A stretch of 64,000 bases of DNA from assembly GCF_003049665.1 (NCBI RefSeq), contig NZ_PYWM01000003.1, positions 124,001 through 188,000 of the forward strand, given 5' to 3'. The notes beneath the pieces were generated by a model. That model searched no databases and had not been told where the DNA came from. It saw only the letters and a program-made list of their open reading frames with translations. Made by a program: the position numbers and the translations under genes. Source of the stretch: Lysinibacillus mangiferihumi. GTDB lineage: Bacteria > Bacillota > Bacilli > Bacillales_A > Planococcaceae. Shown one piece after another: positions 16,933 through 26,143 of this stretch (the stretch's first letter is position 1; each line of letters begins with the position of its first letter).

Positions 16933-18382
16933 TTTTATCCTCACTCGTACGTGTTTGATCTTGTGGTGCAAGATAGTTTGGGCGTTTGGCGTAACCTTTA
17001 GGGGATAAGCGGAAAAGTGTTTTCTTAATGGTTTGCCAGTCTAAATCACCGCCAACTTGCATATAAGAATAACCGAATATTCTTATATTACATAAGTAAA
17101 GAAGGGTTAAGTATAGGGATATGAAGAAGCCAAATAACCCAAAGAAGCCGCTTAACAAAATAAAACCAACACGGAAAATACTAATGGTCGTAACGAGAGA
17201 TTGGTTTACAAGTGTAAAGGAAGCGATGGTAGAGACAGCAATAATAACGATCATTTCTGGGCTTGTCACACCGGCACGTATGGCTGCATCACCAATAATT
17301 AAACCACCAACAACACTTATCGTTCCGCCAATAACAGATGGTAAACGTAGACCCGCTTCTCGAAATAGCTCAAACATCAGTAGCATTATTAGCATTTCCA
17401 ATGAAGAGGGAAGAGGTAAACCAGTTCGACCTTGCACAACCGTTGCTAAAAACAGTAAAGGTAATTGATTTTGATGATAAGTCGTTAAGGCAAGCCAAAA
17501 AGCAGGTAAGAGCAAACCGATAAAAATACCTGATATACGTAGTAAACGTTCCAGTGAACTAAAAACAATCGGGTATTCATTATCCTCGCCTGATTTTAAT
17601 AGTAAAAATAAATTAACCGGTGTGATAACCGCATACGCTACACCATCTACAAAAATAAGAAAACGTCCGCGAATCAATGCTTGAATCGCGAAATCTGGGC
17701 GTCCTGTATAATCAGTTTTCGGGAAAAAGCGCGTATTTTTGTTGACACGTTCCATTAGCAAATCACCGCTAAAGACAATATCTGTATCAACGGATTGTAG
17801 CTGAACTTTTAGGCTATTTAAAATGTCCATGTTGGCGATGTCACCAAAATAAAGTATGGCAACCGTTGTTTTTGAACGTTTTCCCAATTCCATTTTTTCA
17901 ACACATAAGGAATTCGTCGGCAGTCGTTTTCTTAATAACGCAATATTGACGGAAATATCTTCAATAAAGTTATCTCGAGGCCCTTTAACAAGTACTTCCA
18001 TCCGTGTTTCTTCCGGATTACGATTTGGCTTTTTGGCAATATTACTTGCGTAAAGTAGTTCATCGGATTCAAAATAAAGAAGTAAGTGGCCAGTATATAC
18101 GAGTGATATGGCATCTGATTCTTCTGTTACTTGTTTTAAGTTAGGGATGTGTAACTTTGTATCGATAGCATCTTGCAGTGATGTGTCTGTTAAATTATCA
18201 AAAAGAGATTGAACGCGCCTTACAATCACGTCATGGAGTAGTTGCTGATCAATCATTGCCTCACAAATGACGAATTGTACTCGATGCTGCTTAAATACAT
18301 ATTCTTGAAAATGAACGTCAGCAGATTTTTCAAATAACTGCTTTAAGCGTGTTAAATCTAAGGACTTTTCTGTTGAAGGCAT
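16925..18382 (-). CDS. GerA-family spore germination receptor subunit A
   Basis: A 485-residue receptor subunit with a soluble N-terminal part (about 1-240) and five or so membrane segments after it. GerA hallmarks visible are GRPDFAIQALIRGRFLIFVDG, QGRTGLPLPSSLEMLIML and REAGLRLPSVIGG. In GerA receptors the A and C subunits work with the B subunit, which binds the nutrient. The ATG overlaps the stop of the upstream GerB-family gene (TGATG), implying translational coupling. Confidence 0.93.
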   Translation of the reverse strand: MPSTEKSLDLTRLKQLFEKSADVHFQEYVFKQHRVQFVICEAMIDQQLLHDVIVRRVQSLFDNLTDTSLQDAIDTKLHIPNLKQVTEESDAISLVYTGHLLLYFESDELLYASNIAKKPNRNPEETRMEVLVKGPRDNFIEDISVNIALLRKRLPTNSLCVEKMELGKRSKTTVAILYFGDIANMDILNSLKVQLQSVDTDIVFSGDLLMERVNKNTRFFPKTDYTGRPDFAIQALIRGRFLIFVDGVAYAVITPVNLFLLLKSGEDNEYPIVFSSLERLLRISGIFIGLLLPAFWLALTTYHQNQLPLLFLATVVQGRTGLPLPSSLEMLIMLLMFELFREAGLRLPSVIGGTISVVGGLIIGDAAIRAGVTSPEMIVIIAVSTIASFTLVNQSLVTTISIFRVGFILLSGFFGLFGFFISLYLTLLYLCNIRIFGYSYMQVGGDLDWQTIKKTLFRLSPKGYAKRPNYLAPQDQTRTSEDKNE

Positions 18383-19506
18383 CAGGTGTCACCACTTTCC
18401 GTGTCTTGGTAATCGGCTTTAGACTTGTTTGCTTTTTTTCCTGACATGAAAGCTACAATCATTAAAAAAATGGATAGTAAGAAAAAGAAAATAAACGTAG
18501 CTGTTAATATATAATTTCCTTTGAGTTCTAGAAATATGTGCTCATTTAATAATATTAGTGGCAGGCATATGAAAAAGAACGGAAGTGCTACCATTTTCCA
18601 TATGCGTTGGTGGTCTCCCACCATGCCCAGTAAGTCCGTTACAACGTATAAAATAAATCCAACACGAATAAATGTTCCTGTAAGCCATTGATAAATAGAA
18701 AGAAAGTCTAAATGTTCTACATAACGTCCTATAGTTACTAATCCCCACTCTTCATAAGCAGGATACCGTTGTTTAGCAGCTTCAGTAGGTCCAAATTCTG
18801 TAATGGCACCAATAAGTGGTCCCAATGTTAACCCTGCTAGAATCACTAGCATGATGGCAAAGTGATGCCAACGAAGGCGATCTTTAATTTGATGTTGGAT
18901 GAGTAAAAATATTATTAATTCTGAAAAGCCGGAAGCGGGGTAGATGAGCCCCGATAAAATTGGTTGGAAACCATGCTCTAAAAAAGGACGTAGTAACTCA
19001 TGGTCCTTCACTTGTAAATTGGTGAACGCTACAAAAAAGCCAAATACGACGACTGCTAATAAAACGAATACATTGACAATAACAATGGTTTGTAAACTAG
19101 TCATGACAAGCAAAATACAAAGCGTGACATAAATCGTAAGCAAAATTAACTTTGGTGTTTTAGGTAAAAAGGTTGTATTGATCCACTGTAACGTTTCAAT
19201 CATTGTAAAGGCTGCAATAATCATGAGGGAAATTACGATTGTATAGATGACGATATTTGAGCCGACTTTTCCTATTTTTTGTTTTAACCAATCTTTTAAA
19301 GGTTCTTGTTTTGATTTTCTATGAATATACACTAAAAGAAAGAGCCAAGGAAACATGATTAGTGATGTGAAAATAACGGATAACCAGCTATCTCTTTCTG
19401 CAACCTCTAATAATGGAGGCATAATGGTTACGTGATTTTTTAAGCCAATAACTGTCATTGCTAGGAAGACAACATGTAAAATACTAATCGATCCGACACT
19501 TTTCAT
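18382..19506 (-). CDS. GerB-family (APC-like) germination permease subunit
   Basis: A 374-residue polytopic protein with about ten membrane segments, the nutrient-binding B subunit of a germination receptor. LIYPASGFSELIIFLLIQH and ILHVVFLAMTVIGLKNH fit the GerB/amino-acid-permease-like family. ATG 19506 follows AGAGGG by 7 bp. The in-frame codons further upstream (from 19536) lack such a site. This gene is first in the operon, so the order is B-A-C rather than the common A-B-C. The germinant cannot be predicted. Confidence 0.9.
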   Translation of the reverse strand: MKSVGSISILHVVFLAMTVIGLKNHVTIMPPLLEVAERDSWLSVIFTSLIMFPWLFLLVYIHRKSKQEPLKDWLKQKIGKVGSNIVIYTIVISLMIIAAFTMIETLQWINTTFLPKTPKLILLTIYVTLCILLVMTSLQTIVIVNVFVLLAVVVFGFFVAFTNLQVKDHELLRPFLEHGFQPILSGLIYPASGFSELIIFLLIQHQIKDRLRWHHFAIMLVILAGLTLGPLIGAITEFGPTEAAKQRYPAYEEWGLVTIGRYVEHLDFLSIYQWLTGTFIRVGFILYVVTDLLGMVGDHQRIWKMVALPFFFICLPLILLNEHIFLELKGNYILTATFIFFFLLSIFLMIVAFMSGKKANKSKADYQDTESGDT

Positions 19507-19573
19507 ATAAAAACCCTCTAACCTGTTTTGATACATATTAGCATTGACAAAAAGTTGAAGGATTATAAGTTAT

Positions 19574-19609
19574 AAAAAGGCACTATCTCATGAAACTTGA
19601 GATAGTGCC
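19574..19609 (-). terminator. terminator of the sigV-rsiV operon
   Basis: GGCACTATCTCA (19579-19590) pairs perfectly with TGAGATAGTGCC (19598-19609), with five A before it on the plus strand, that is a T-run on the minus strand. It also lies upstream of the germination operon, keeping the two transcripts apart. Confidence 0.85.
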
Positions 19610-19615
19610 AGCTAT

Positions 19616-20506
19616 TTAGTGAATATATTGATTGCTTACAAGACTGTTTTGAAGTACGTCAGTTGGAATTTCAAATTCTACTACGCCCATATAACCAGGT
19701 GCTACTTCATATTTATCGAATGAAATGATAAGCTTTCCTTTATCCGAAATATAGAATTGTTGGTCAGCGTCAATAGCTTTAAAATCGTCCATTAAATCCT
19801 CATCAGGCAATCCTGCCCCTTTGACCCAATAGATTTTTTCTTCGTTCGATGTAGCAATTTGTTCACGCATTTGTTCTTTAATATTGTCACTAATGACACG
19901 AATATAGCTGTCATCTTTAAATAACATTGGTAACGTGATTAAAATTTCATTTTGTTTATCAATCGTATCATAATGCATCACTGTTGAAGAGGAGCCAACT
20001 GTATTGACGATATAACGTCCTATCGATAAAATTTGATCGTTATCTGTTTTAATGTCATAGCCGCTATCTACGCCATAGTGACCACCGCCATTCGCCTTGA
20101 TATCCCCAACATCTGCAATAAATTCATCGTAAAGTGCTTTTCCTTCTGCACGATACTTTTCATTTAATGTATTGGCAAGCTTTTGATTTTCTAAATTTTC
20201 AATAGAAGGAACTTTAATATTCGCTTCATATGTGTCATCTGCCACTTCGTATTCAGTCCAAGTAAGTACTTTTACAACACTTCCGACAACAGGTATTTCC
20301 GAAAGCGTACGTGCCATTGCAGGGCTAACGTTTAAGCTAGCGGTAAACAGCATAGCTGCTGCTGCTGTTCCTAGTAACCAGTGTGGCGTTCGATTTTTTT
20401 TCTTCTTATTACTTTGCTTTAATGCATTTTCCACAACAAAGTCAAGCTCTTTTGGAATTGGTACTTCTTCATATTGTTTTTTTAAATCTTTTAATTTTTT
20501 ATCCAT
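19616..20506 (-). CDS. rsiV: anti-sigma-V factor RsiV (DUF3298)
   Basis: A membrane-bound anti-sigma factor of 296 residues. The cytosolic N-terminus MDKKLKDLKKQYEEVPIP is followed by one membrane helix (about 48-68) and an extracellular DUF3298 domain ending in FDKYEVAPGYMGVVEFEIP. Bacillus RsiV binds lysozyme, is then cut by signal peptidase and RasP, and frees SigV for cell-wall modification. The match in length and both ends is close. ATG 20506 follows GGGAG. It overlaps sigV by 8 bp. No oatA follows, unlike in B. subtilis. Confidence 0.9.
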   Translation of the reverse strand: MDKKLKDLKKQYEEVPIPKELDFVVENALKQSNKKKKNRTPHWLLGTAAAAMLFTASLNVSPAMARTLSEIPVVGSVVKVLTWTEYEVADDTYEANIKVPSIENLENQKLANTLNEKYRAEGKALYDEFIADVGDIKANGGGHYGVDSGYDIKTDNDQILSIGRYIVNTVGSSSTVMHYDTIDKQNEILITLPMLFKDDSYIRVISDNIKEQMREQIATSNEEKIYWVKGAGLPDEDLMDDFKAIDADQQFYISDKGKLIISFDKYEVAPGYMGVVEFEIPTDVLQNSLVSNQYIH

Positions 20507-21023
20507 GTGCGGTTTCTCCCTTCCCATCTTGGAGTTGTATTTTTAACAGTTTTAATGCTTTATATAGGCGTGATTTTGCTGTGCTCAACTTGATGTCTAA
20601 TATACTGGCAACATCAGCTAGCTTTAAATCCTCAAAGTAATGCAAAATCACTACTTCACGGTACATCTGGGGTAATTCTTCTAACGCATGCTCTAGGTCG
20701 ATGTCTTCGTAAATATCTTCTTGAGCAGGTGTTAAATATTGTAGTGTGTCGTCGTCTGTTACTTGTAAGCGATTGTGTTTGCGCAAAAAATCTATTGCTG
20801 TTCTTACAACGATTTTGTAAAACCAGCTTTTCATATAATCCACATGCTCTAATCGATCGAGAGAAAGCATCGCTTTTTGAATGCTGTCTTGTACTATATC
20901 GAGTGCATCCTGCTCATTTTTCGTATAGCTATAGGCTAGCAAATAAAATCGTTCTTTCTGTTCGCGAATTAACTGGACAAACACCTCTTCATGTTGAAAT
21001 GCATTTCTTGTTTTCATGTCCAA
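20499..21023 (-). CDS. sigV: ECF RNA polymerase sigma factor SigV
   Basis: A 174-residue ECF sigma factor. Region 2 (YSYTKNEQDALDIVQDSIQKA, SWFYKIVVRTAIDFLRK) and region 4 (LPQMYREVVILHYFEDL, then ADVASILDIKLSTAKSRLYKA) are clear. Paired with RsiV it should answer lysozyme. TTG 21023 fits AAGGAG at 5 bp. ATG 21017 is an alternative. A SigV-type autoregulatory promoter (TGAAAC with CGTC) was looked for upstream and not found convincingly. Confidence 0.9.
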   Translation of the reverse strand: MDMKTRNAFQHEEVFVQLIREQKERFYLLAYSYTKNEQDALDIVQDSIQKAMLSLDRLEHVDYMKSWFYKIVVRTAIDFLRKHNRLQVTDDDTLQYLTPAQEDIYEDIDLEHALEELPQMYREVVILHYFEDLKLADVASILDIKLSTAKSRLYKALKLLKIQLQDGKGETAHG

Positions 21024-21100
21024 AGAAGCTCCTTTTTAACATTTTCAAATTGTATACAACTACTAGACGTGTGAAAGTGGAGAAAAAGTTGATAGAAAGA

Positions 21101-21128
21101 AAAAAACTTACCTCCTGTAAGAGGTAAG
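21101..21128 (-). terminator. terminator of the TSUP gene
   Basis: CTTACCTC (21107-21114) pairs with GAGGTAAG (21121-21128), followed on the minus strand by a T-run (21106-21101). Confidence 0.8.
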
Positions 21129-21135
21129 AAGGATT

Positions 21136-21912
21136 TTATAAAAAATAGTCGTATGTATTTTTCAGTAGTAATAAAATTGTGACGACAATAAATAGCTTAC
21201 GTACATAACTGCTCCCACGTTTAATAGCAAATTTTGAACCAACTATCGCACCTGCAATTTGCGCAAGCCCCATAGCGAAGCCGTAAGTATAATGGATCTG
21301 TCCTAAGTAGATAAACATTAAAAGTGCTGCAATGTTACTGCCAAAATTCAAAAATTTAGCATTGCCCGCTGATTTTAAAAAGTCAAAGCCTACTATTAGA
21401 AAAGCAAATAGTAAGAATGAGCCTGTACCTGGTCCTAAAAAACCATCATAGAAACCAATTAAAGTAATAATAAGGATGAAAGCAGCATATCGTTTAGGTG
21501 TTAGCTTATTATATGTAGAAATGCTCCCCCAGTCTTTTTTAAATATTGTATAAACGGCTACAACGGCTAGCATAATTAACATTAACGGTTTTAAAACACT
21601 TGGATCGATTAAATGGACAATCCATGCCCCGACCATGGAGCCAATAAAAACAAATGGAAATAGCTTGTAGACAGAGCGGATGTCTAATTTTCCAGAGCGG
21701 TAAAACGTAATGGTACTTGTCAGAGAGCCCATTGTACCAGCAAGTTTATTGGTTGCGACAGCGGCAGAAGGTGGTAATCCTACGAATAAGAGGGCAGGCA
21801 ATGAAATAAGCCCACCTCCACCAACTACAGAGTCAATAAATGCGGCCAAAAAGCCAAAAATAATAAGAATCAATAATATATTCAAATCTAAATCAAAAGG
21901 CACCAACGTCAT
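21136..21912 (-). CDS. TSUP-family (TauE/SafE) membrane transporter
   Basis: A 258-residue permease with about eight membrane segments. FLAAFIDSVVGGGGLISLPALL at the N-terminus and GFYDGFLGPGTGSFLLFAF in the middle are the paired TSUP repeats. Family members export sulfite, sulfoacetate or other small organosulfur anions. Substrate is not determinable here. ATG 21912 is preceded by AGAGATGACG-like sequence. Monocistronic, ending at a hairpin terminator just before sigV. Confidence 0.88.
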   Translation of the reverse strand: MTLVPFDLDLNILLILIIFGFLAAFIDSVVGGGGLISLPALLFVGLPPSAAVATNKLAGTMGSLTSTITFYRSGKLDIRSVYKLFPFVFIGSMVGAWIVHLIDPSVLKPLMLIMLAVVAVYTIFKKDWGSISTYNKLTPKRYAAFILIITLIGFYDGFLGPGTGSFLLFAFLIVGFDFLKSAGNAKFLNFGSNIAALLMFIYLGQIHYTYGFAMGLAQIAGAIVGSKFAIKRGSSYVRKLFIVVTILLLLKNTYDYFL

Positions 21913-22120
21913 CTCTTTTCTATAATAATAATCTGATATTAGCGGAACATAGAGTGACTGTAAATAGTTTGAAATAAATTTGAGTACCGCATTTAGTATG
22001 GTTCAATTGTGATGGAAATATAAAAAAATCTACAAAATACAAAAATTTTCTACTTTATGTAACTATTTTAATGTATTATGAAGAAAATGATGTTTTTGCG
22101 TAAAGGGGACGTGATGACAT

Positions 22121-22546
22121 TTGTCTTTAGGAAATCATTTTCGGGTTTTTGTTTGTGTTGTATTTATGGGGATACTTGTAGGTTATGTGTTCAATGCGAA
22201 AAAGGATGTTACCGATAATGTGTACATCGATTCAGTAAAAGAGGGCTATTTAGTTGACTTTACCGATGTGAAAGTCCGGGATGCCTTTAATTATGCTTTT
22301 ACAGAACCCTATTGGCGTTATTATGAGGCGAAAACGGGTCAACATGTTGTTGAACTTTCAGGGGACATTGTGTTTTTAGAGGAAAAGGGACATGCTATTT
22401 TGCAATTTGTTGTGAATGAGGAAGCGAACGAATTTAAGCTTTTCGCAATGAAATTTAACGATGAAGTACTGGATTCACAACAAAAAGGAACGCTTATTGG
22501 CATGGTGTATGAAACATGGGAAATGAAACAACTCGCTTATCAGTAA
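22121..22546 (+). CDS. hypothetical protein with one N-terminal membrane helix
   Basis: A 141-residue protein of unknown family. Residues about 7-25 form a membrane anchor (FRVFVCVVFMGILVGYVF). The rest is a soluble domain with EPYWRYYEAKTGQHVVELSGDI and LKLFAMKF-like strands, probably outside the cell. Start TTG 22121 is the only one giving this frame. AAAGGGGA lies about 11 bp upstream, rather far. It is 75 bp before the LLM oxidoreductase. Confidence 0.65.
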   Translation: MSLGNHFRVFVCVVFMGILVGYVFNAKKDVTDNVYIDSVKEGYLVDFTDVKVRDAFNYAFTEPYWRYYEAKTGQHVVELSGDIVFLEEKGHAILQFVVNEEANEFKLFAMKFNDEVLDSQQKGTLIGMVYETWEMKQLAYQ

Positions 22547-22621
22547 GTGCTTTTGCTTTGTAAAATAGAATTACTATATTACAGTAGTAAAGAGAGCATA
22601 CAGACAGAGAGGATGTTTTCA

Positions 22622-23620
22622 TTGAAGTTAAGTATTTTAGATCAAATTCCTGTACCAAAAGGTCATAATGCTGAACAGGCATTTTTGCGGACAGAACAAT
22701 TAGCGCTTTTAGGTGAAGAACTAGGCTTCAATCGTATGTGGTTGGCAGAACATCATAATAGCGCATCATTGGCAAGCTCAGCGCCTGAAATAACAGCGGC
22801 TTATTTAGCTGCGAAAACAAAACGTTTACGCATTGGCACTGGTGGCGTTATGATGATGCATTATTCGCCGTACAAGTTGGCAGAAGTCTTTAAAACATTA
22901 AGTGCACTTGCACCGAATCGCATTGACTTTGGTGTTGGCCGTGCACCTGGTGGAGACCATGCATCGATCTATGCACTTGCAGAGGGACGCAGACAGCATT
23001 TTGATGAACAATATGATAAACTCGATACCATTTTAAAACTGATGAATAACCAAAAGACTGGCCAATCAGTCTATGATCAAGTCATTGCATCACCTACTAT
23101 CAGTCAATTACCAGAAGCGTGGTTGCTTGGTTCAAGCGGTCAAAGTGCCATGCAAGCAGGGCAACGTGGTGTAGGTTATTCGTATGCCCAGTTCTTTACT
23201 GGCAATATGTCTAAAGATATTTTTGATACGTATAAATCGTACTTTACACCTTCTTATTATATGGAAAAACCGCAAATTATCGTTACTTATGCGACAACGG
23301 TTGCCGATACTTTAGAGGAGGCAGAATACTTAGCGAAACCGATTGATATTACGCGGCTTCAATTGATGAAGGGCCAAATTATCCAAGCGATGTCGCCTGA
23401 AGAGGCGCAGGACTATCCATTGACCGAGATGGATAAAATGATGATTGCCAATAATCGTAAAGCCAACATTGTTGGCACACCGAAGGACGTTGCGGCATTT
23501 TTAGTGGCAGAGCAGGAGCAATATGGCTTTGATGAAGTAATGCTAAACTGCAATCAATATGCCCAGGAAAGCCGCTTAAATTGTTATAAACTGCTGGCAA
23601 AAGAATTGATTTCACAATAA
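22622..23620 (+). CDS. LLM-class flavin-dependent oxidoreductase
   Basis: A 332-residue luciferase-like monooxygenase-fold enzyme. KLSILDQIPVPKG at the N-terminus, WLAEHHN, the TGGVMMMHYSPYKLAE block and LLGSSGQSA are characteristic of the YtnJ/YvbT-type group that uses FMN. TTG 22622 is chosen: it gives the family N-terminus MKLSILDQ and has GAGAGG 9 bp upstream. The longer frame up to 22547 lacks a site. Substrate unknown. Confidence 0.9.
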   Translation: MKLSILDQIPVPKGHNAEQAFLRTEQLALLGEELGFNRMWLAEHHNSASLASSAPEITAAYLAAKTKRLRIGTGGVMMMHYSPYKLAEVFKTLSALAPNRIDFGVGRAPGGDHASIYALAEGRRQHFDEQYDKLDTILKLMNNQKTGQSVYDQVIASPTISQLPEAWLLGSSGQSAMQAGQRGVGYSYAQFFTGNMSKDIFDTYKSYFTPSYYMEKPQIIVTYATTVADTLEEAEYLAKPIDITRLQLMKGQIIQAMSPEEAQDYPLTEMDKMMIANNRKANIVGTPKDVAAFLVAEQEQYGFDEVMLNCNQYAQESRLNCYKLLAKELISQ

Positions 23621-23742
23621 TTTTTTTAATATTAGTTAACCGTAATTGCGGAAAATAGGTTATGACAAGTAGCTCCTAGCAAAAAAGCGCAACACGCCAA
23701 TACAGAACAAGAAATCAACGCAATATAAATAATATTTATAGT

Positions 23743-23779
23743 AAAATGTCCAATGCATTCAAGCGCATTGGACATTTTT
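23743..23779. terminator. bidirectional terminator
   Basis: AAAATGTCCAATGC (23743-23756) pairs with GCATTGGACATTTT (23765-23778) around an 8-nt loop. A and T runs on both sides serve the LLM gene and yfkAB. Confidence 0.9.
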
Positions 23780-23785
23780 GTTTGT

Positions 23786-24898
23786 TTAAAGTTTTGCTGA
23801 GCCACTCGTAAAGGTAGTGTGCTGATAGTACATATTTTTTACTAAGACGTTCGGACCTAAGCATTTTACAGCGGGACAGTGGCAGTTTAATGATTTGGCT
23901 AAATCTGTCGCCATCCATTTATCGAAAATTGCAGGTAGTTTATCCTGAGCAATATTGCCAAGCGCTGATGCATCGCCAAAGTCTGTAACGATTACATCGC
24001 CTGTAAAAATATTAACGTTTAGTCGAGAACGACCATCTGGATCATTACGCACTGTCACGTTTTTCGTCTCGCGTATACGTTTTAATAGTTTTTGATCTTC
24101 CTCATCGGTACTACATGGATAAAACGGTAGCGTACCAAATAACATCCAAGTCTTTTCATCACGCACATCAAGTAAATGATGAATAGCAGCGCGAGTTTCC
24201 GCTAGAGAAAGTGAGCTGAGTGAACTGGCGAAGTCTGATGGATACATTGGATGTACTTCGTGACGTGCACAGTGCATTTCGTTGATAATTTGATTGTGAA
24301 TATGCTCTAGGTAAGGCAATGTTTTTTTGTTGAGCATTGTTTCAGCTGATACCATAACGCCGTGTTCCGCAAGCATTTTTGAGTTATCAATCATGCGTTG
24401 GAACAAAGCCGCACGCTGTTCATAAGTTGGTTTTCGCTCCATCATGGCAAAGCCTGTTTCAACAAATTCATCCACCGTACCCCAGTTATGTGAAATATGT
24501 AAAACATCCAAATAGGGTGCAATGAGTAAATAACGCTCTGGTTCGATTGTTAAGTTGGAATTAATTTGTGTACGCACCCCACGCGCATGTGCGTATTTTA
24601 AGAGTGGGAGTACATAATTTTGCACGGATTTCTTCGACATCATCGGTTCGCCACCAGTAATGCTAAGTGTTTTTAAGTGTGGAATTTCATCTAGTCGCTT
24701 TGTGATCAACTCCATTGGCAAGGCTTGCGGATCTTTATTTTGCAATGTATAGCCGACTGCACAGTGTGCACAGCGCATATTGCAAAGGGTTGTTGTTGTA
24801 AATTCAATATTTGATAGGGTCATTTGCCCATGTTGTTCAACATCTAAATACGCTTCCCATGGATCAAAGTGGGGTGTAATTGTTTGTAAGGTCGTCAT
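23786..24898 (-). CDS. yfkAB: radical SAM/CxCxxxxC motif protein YfkAB
   Basis: A 370-residue radical SAM enzyme. The 4Fe-4S motif CNMRCAHC uses Cys 39, 43 and 46. SITGGEPMMS is the SAM-binding GGE. The C-terminal CHCPAVKCLGPN is the CxCxxxxC motif that defines this family and probably binds a second cluster. In B. subtilis the gene is split as yfkA and yfkB in some annotations; here it is one intact frame. The reaction is unknown. ATG 24898 follows AAGGAAG. Monocistronic. Confidence 0.93.
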   Translation of the reverse strand: MTTLQTITPHFDPWEAYLDVEQHGQMTLSNIEFTTTTLCNMRCAHCAVGYTLQNKDPQALPMELITKRLDEIPHLKTLSITGGEPMMSKKSVQNYVLPLLKYAHARGVRTQINSNLTIEPERYLLIAPYLDVLHISHNWGTVDEFVETGFAMMERKPTYEQRAALFQRMIDNSKMLAEHGVMVSAETMLNKKTLPYLEHIHNQIINEMHCARHEVHPMYPSDFASSLSSLSLAETRAAIHHLLDVRDEKTWMLFGTLPFYPCSTDEEDQKLLKRIRETKNVTVRNDPDGRSRLNVNIFTGDVIVTDFGDASALGNIAQDKLPAIFDKWMATDLAKSLNCHCPAVKCLGPNVLVKNMYYQHTTFTSGSAKL

Positions 24899-25293
24899 AA
24901 TTCGTACATCTTCCTTTCTAGCATTCTATTGTCTCATATTCACTACTATTTTCAAATATGAAATTATTGAAAGAGCTTTTTTTCGTTTAAATGATGCATT
25001 TTAATCTTTCTGTAGGAAATAATGTTCATATAAGAAAACGCTAAATATTTCTATGAGGTTATGTGTAAGACGTTGAACTTATTGGCTAAATATTAACGCG
25101 CGGTGAGGAAATGGATTGACAGTATTCAGTCCATGATTTAAGTGAAGTACAGGAAGCGGTAAAAAAGGCTGTTTGCTTTAAATACACCGATGCAAAGAAA
25201 AGACTGAGTGTATAGTTTACTATTTTTCCAAAAAAACGTTATGATAAAGAAAGCAAGGCGGTAAGACCGTAACAAAGAAAGTAGGAAATCGTT
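24899..25293. other. intergenic region with no clear gene
   Basis: 395 bp between divergent yfkAB and the HAD gene. A 32-codon frame at about 25117-25215 (VHDLSEVQEAVKKAVCF, then KYTDAKKRLSV) looks protein-like but follows an in-frame TGA and has no ribosome site, so it may be a gene remnant. TTACTATTTTTCC and similar A/T blocks near 25215-25250 probably hold the HAD promoter. Confidence 0.4.
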
Positions 25294-25983
25294 TTGAATA
25301 AGTATGAGATACTATTATTTGATGTAGATGATACATTATTAGATTTTGATTTGGCTGAAAATGCAGCACTAGACCGTTTGTTTGAACAAGAAAATATTGC
25401 TACTACACCAGAGATGATTGCCCGCTATAAAGAAATTAATGAGTCCTTGTGGCGTGCCTTTGAACGAGGCGAAGTAACAAAAAATACATTACATAATACT
25501 CGCTTCTCCATCGCGTTAAAGGAATTTGGTATAGAGGTAGACGGAGAATATTTTGAAGCTGGTTTCCAAAAGTACTTGCAGGAAGCGCATCATTATGTTG
25601 ATGGCGCCTATGAGCTGATTGCACAGCTTGCGAGTAGTTATGATTTATATGTCGTTTCGAATGGTAAGACGAAGACGCAAAATAAACGATTAGCAGATGC
25701 AGATTTAGCAAAATACTTTAAAGGGATTTTTATTTCAGAGCAAACAGGCTATCAGAAACCGATGCCGGCTTTTTTCGATTATGTTTTTGAGCGTATCGAG
25801 GGCTTAGATAAAGACAAGACCATGATTGTTGGCGATTCGCTAACATCGGATGTTAAAGGTGGTTTGCTAGCAGGAATTGATACGTGTTGGTTTAACATTC
25901 GCAATATTAACAATGCAACGGATATTCAACCTCATTATGAAATTAAAAAATTGCACGAGTTGCATTTGTTATTAAATCAATAA
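25294..25983 (+). CDS. HAD-superfamily hydrolase, YjjG/YfnB-type nucleotidase
   Basis: A 229-residue HAD phosphatase. Motif I is FDVDDTLLDF (Asp 10, Asp 12), motif II VVSNGKTKTQ, motif III Lys in TGYQKPMPAFF and motif IV MIVGDSLTSDVKGG. The LLDFDLAENAAL cap start and SNGKTKTQNKRL are typical of the YjjG noncanonical pyrimidine nucleotidase group, which removes phosphate from abnormal dUMP-like nucleotides. TTG 25294 follows GTAGG. Monocistronic with its own terminator. Confidence 0.88.
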   Translation: MNKYEILLFDVDDTLLDFDLAENAALDRLFEQENIATTPEMIARYKEINESLWRAFERGEVTKNTLHNTRFSIALKEFGIEVDGEYFEAGFQKYLQEAHHYVDGAYELIAQLASSYDLYVVSNGKTKTQNKRLADADLAKYFKGIFISEQTGYQKPMPAFFDYVFERIEGLDKDKTMIVGDSLTSDVKGGLLAGIDTCWFNIRNINNATDIQPHYEIKKLHELHLLLNQ

Positions 25984-25994
25984 TAAAATGAAGG

Positions 25995-26039
25995 AACTTC
26001 GCTCAACTATTAGCAGTTATAATAGTGAGCGAAGTTTTT
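25995..26039 (+). terminator. terminator of the HAD gene
   Basis: AACTTCGCTC-A-ACTATT pairs with AATAGTGAGCGAAGTT with one bulged base, followed by TTTTTA. Confidence 0.85.
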
Positions 26040-26143
26040 ATTACTTAAAAATGACGGTTGGTAGGAGTATGTGCTAAAAATACTATATTTTTACACATTT
26101 AAATCTATTATGATAGTAATAGAAAAAAAGAGGGAGGACCAAT

